In this document: positions 62,416 through 64,000 of the stretch, piece by piece
How positions within the stretch are numbered: the first letter of the stretch is position 1
How the letters are laid out: each line of letters begins with the position of its first letter
Assembly (NCBI RefSeq): GCF_004217545.1
Contig: NZ_SHKY01000001.1
Coordinates: 1,302,001 to 1,366,000 of the forward strand
Length of the DNA: 64,000 nt
Source: Krasilnikovia cinnamomea
GTDB taxonomy: Bacteria; Actinomycetota; Actinomycetes; Mycobacteriales; Micromonosporaceae
Reading direction: 5' to 3'
Made by a program: the position numbers and the translations under genes
Notes under the pieces: model-generated
What the model was told of the DNA's origin: nothing
The model's input: only the letters and a program-made list of their open reading frames with translations
Databases searched by the model: none

Positions 62416-63312
62416 GTGATACGCGAGAACTTCCGGGAGTACCTGGATCATCTGCTGCGCGACGGCTACAGCGTGCGGCACGACGAGCACCTCTCCGACC
62501 CGGACCTGATCGACCCGGGCGGCAACCCGGTGGAGACCTGGCGCGAGGACTATCCGTACGACGAGCGGCTCGACCGCGACCTCTACGAGGAGCAGAAGTA
62601 CCAGCTGCAGATCGAGCTGCTGAAGTTCCAGTACTGGGCGCAGGACACCGCCAGCAAGCACGTCATCCTGTTCGAGGGCCGCGACGCCGCCGGGAAAGGG
62701 GGCACCATCAAGCGGTTCGTGGAACACCTCAACCCGCGTGCCGCCCGGGTCGTCGCCCTGACCAAGCCCACCGAGACCGAACTCGGCCAGTGGTACTTCC
62801 AGCGGTACGTCACGCAACTGCCGACCGCCGGGGAGATCGTGCTGTTCGACCGGTCGTGGTACAACCGCGCCGGGGTCGAGCGGGTGATGGGCTTCTGCAC
62901 CGACCGCGACTACGAGGTCTTTCTGCGGCAGGCGCCGCTGTTCGAGGAGATGCTGGTGGAAAGCGGCTTCTCGTTGACCAAGCTGTGGTTCTCGGTGACG
63001 TACTCCGAACAGCGCACCCGGTTCGCCATCCGGCAGATCGACCCGGTGCGCCGGTGGAAGCTCTCACCCATGGACATCGAGTCCCTGGACCGCTGGGAGG
63101 ACTACACCACCGCCAAGGAGGCGATGATCGAGCACACGGACACCGATCACGCCCGGTGGACGTCGATCAAGAGCAACGACAAGAAGCGCGCCCGGATCAA
63201 CGCGATGCGCTTCTTCCTGAATCAATTCGCGTACGAGGGCAAGGACCCGGCGGTGGTCTACCCGGCGGACCCGCTGATCGTGCAGCGGGGCCGGGATTCG
63301 ATCAAAGACTGA
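62416..63312 (+). CDS. ppk2: Polyphosphate kinase 2 (PPK2), copy 3
   Basis: 298 residues from GTG 62416. Walker A is FEGRDAAGKGG near residue 89; Walker B is LFDRSWYNRA near 147; the lid contains RQIDPVRRWKLSPMDIESL. The N-terminal extension (about 60 residues, DGYSVRHDEHLSDPDLI) differs from both other copies. Likely makes NTP or NDP from polyphosphate. No island palindrome is seen upstream, and no ribosome site is clear. Confidence 0.92.
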   Translation: MIRENFREYLDHLLRDGYSVRHDEHLSDPDLIDPGGNPVETWREDYPYDERLDRDLYEEQKYQLQIELLKFQYWAQDTASKHVILFEGRDAAGKGGTIKRFVEHLNPRAARVVALTKPTETELGQWYFQRYVTQLPTAGEIVLFDRSWYNRAGVERVMGFCTDRDYEVFLRQAPLFEEMLVESGFSLTKLWFSVTYSEQRTRFAIRQIDPVRRWKLSPMDIESLDRWEDYTTAKEAMIEHTDTDHARWTSIKSNDKKRARINAMRFFLNQFAYEGKDPAVVYPADPLIVQRGRDSIKD

Positions 63313-63444
63313 CCACGGCGGGCAGCTTTTGGGAGTTCTTAGTGAATGACCCTCGCCCTGCCTATGCGGCGCGCGCAGGATGACCGTCACCGCCCCTGCG
63401 CACAGGATCGGCGGCACCACGCGGGCGAGCGAGCAGGAGACATC

Positions 63445-63656
63445 ATGAGCGACGAGACCACACCGGCAGGCGCGGCGCCCCCGCCACGGAGCCCCGCCCG
63501 GCCGCCGCGGACGCCGAAACCACCGCGGCACAGAGCGCCCCCGTCCCGCCGCAGGTCCCACCCGCGTCACCGGGCGCGCCAGGAGCCCCGGGCGCGCCCG
63601 GGGCACCCGCGCCCGCCGCCCCGTCGGCCGCCCCGGTGCCGCCCGCCTCCTCCTGA
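63445..63656 (+). pseudogene. Possible frameshifted Pro/Ala-rich small gene
   Basis: ATG 63445 has AGGAG 7 nt upstream. Reading starts SDETTPAGAA. With one extra C in the C run near 63478, it continues as an acidic, then GAP-repeat tail (SPGAPGAPGAPGAPAPAAP) and stops at 63654. Without that base it runs through the operator DNA to 63819, which is unlikely. It may be a sequencing error or a real frameshift. Confidence 0.35.
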
Positions 63657-63772
63657 AACGAAGGAAAGCAGCACCTCCACCGAACCGGCGGCGCTTGCCG
63701 CTGTTCGCCTGCACCCGCCCGGCTCGCCTGCGCCCTGCCCGCTCGACGAATGCGGCGTGACTGGCGCAGTTT

Positions 63773-63786
63773 CGGAACCGGTTCCG
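63773..63786. promoter_or_regulatory. LacI-type operator-like palindrome 1
   Basis: CGGAACCGGTTCCG, perfect palindrome with the central CG typical of LacI/GalR operators. Confidence 0.55.
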
Positions 63787-63789
63787 GTT

Positions 63790-63801
63790 GGAACCGGTTC
63801 C
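63790..63801. promoter_or_regulatory. LacI-type operator-like palindrome 2
   Basis: GGAACCGGTTCC, three bases after palindrome 1. Confidence 0.55.
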
Positions 63802-63832
63802 GGCTCCTCCGTCGGGTGACGTTGCGCCTGTT

Positions 63833-63844
63833 GGAACCGTTTCC
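63833..63844. promoter_or_regulatory. LacI-type operator-like palindrome 3
   Basis: GGAACCGTTTCC, one mismatch to the other two, 31 bp downstream. Confidence 0.5.
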
Positions 63845-63947
63845 GGAGCGTACGCGCGCTGACCGAGTACGGGCGCGGTGGACGTCCACAGCAGACGTTG
63901 AAACAGTCCCGAAACATTGACGTCACTTATGGCGATCACTTACCTTC

Positions 63948-63965
63948 GTGAGAGAGCGCTCTCAC
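63948..63965. promoter_or_regulatory. LacI/CebR-type operator
   Basis: GTGAGAGAGCGCTCTCAC, perfect 18-bp palindrome with AGCGCT core, like sugar-catabolic LacI operators of actinobacteria. TTGACG at about 63917 could be a -35 box. The regulated gene lies beyond the window and is probably a secreted glycoside hydrolase or sugar transporter gene. Confidence 0.6.
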
Positions 63966-64000
63966 AGCCATCTCCCCACTTCCTCCCCCACTCCCCATTC

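Noticed and set aside
63773..63844. CRISPR array
   Set aside because: The repeats are short palindromes with 3-31 bp spacing and no cas genes; they are operators.

Overview
The window is very GC-rich, with frequent GTG starts and many ATGA/GTGA start-stop overlaps. Its MalT-like LuxR regulators and Micromonosporaceae-type small proteins point to a filamentous actinomycete, probably Actinoplanes or a close relative. The assignment is inferred from style and gene content. No rRNA, canonical tRNA or phage structural gene is visible.

Left edge (1-2.3 kb): the 3' end of an unidentified gene, then a two-gene cassette on the minus strand. The cassette encodes an EACC1-type small protein and a membrane-anchored caspase-like protease, as in actinobacterial conflict systems. 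It is bracketed by two 50-bp direct repeats that are 44/50 identical.

Main block (2.3-43.2 kb): a stress or dormancy-like island of short operons. It holds carbohydrate hydrolases, a SulP transporter, two YihY/BrkB proteins, two DUF1269 proteins and one DUF6325-like protein, three DUF7144-type membrane proteins, HdeD and a P-type cation ATPase. It also holds two PPK2 polyphosphate kinases, a K+ channel, a cation/proton antiporter, an AI-2E-type permease, a ThrE exporter, an M48 protease, a DUF2252 kinase-like protein and two large MalT-like LuxR regulators. Fourteen intergenic copies of a 17-bp inverted repeat (TCAYYC-N5-GRRTGA) lie 26-136 bp upstream of these operons, so one regulator probably controls the island.

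Middle (43.2-51 kb): a secreted ScyD/ScyE-like protein; a three-unit array of predicted YrlA-type Y RNAs with tRNA-like modules directly upstream of a TROVE/Ro60-like gene; a DUF4190 protein; a hemerythrin-like protein; an alpha/beta hydrolase; a secreted metzincin protease; and a secreted coiled-coil protein.

Right part (51-64 kb): a NarL-type two-component pair; an SMP-30-like protein; an XRE-TPR regulator followed by three overlapping small genes; an AraC regulator next to two divergent paralogous 179-aa secreted proteins, with a decayed third 5' copy nearby; and a compact RiPP-like operon (27-aa peptide, hairpin, E1/ThiF enzyme, M50 peptidase). These are followed by a histidine-kinase remnant, a third PPK2, and a cluster of LacI-type operators upstream of a gene beyond the window.
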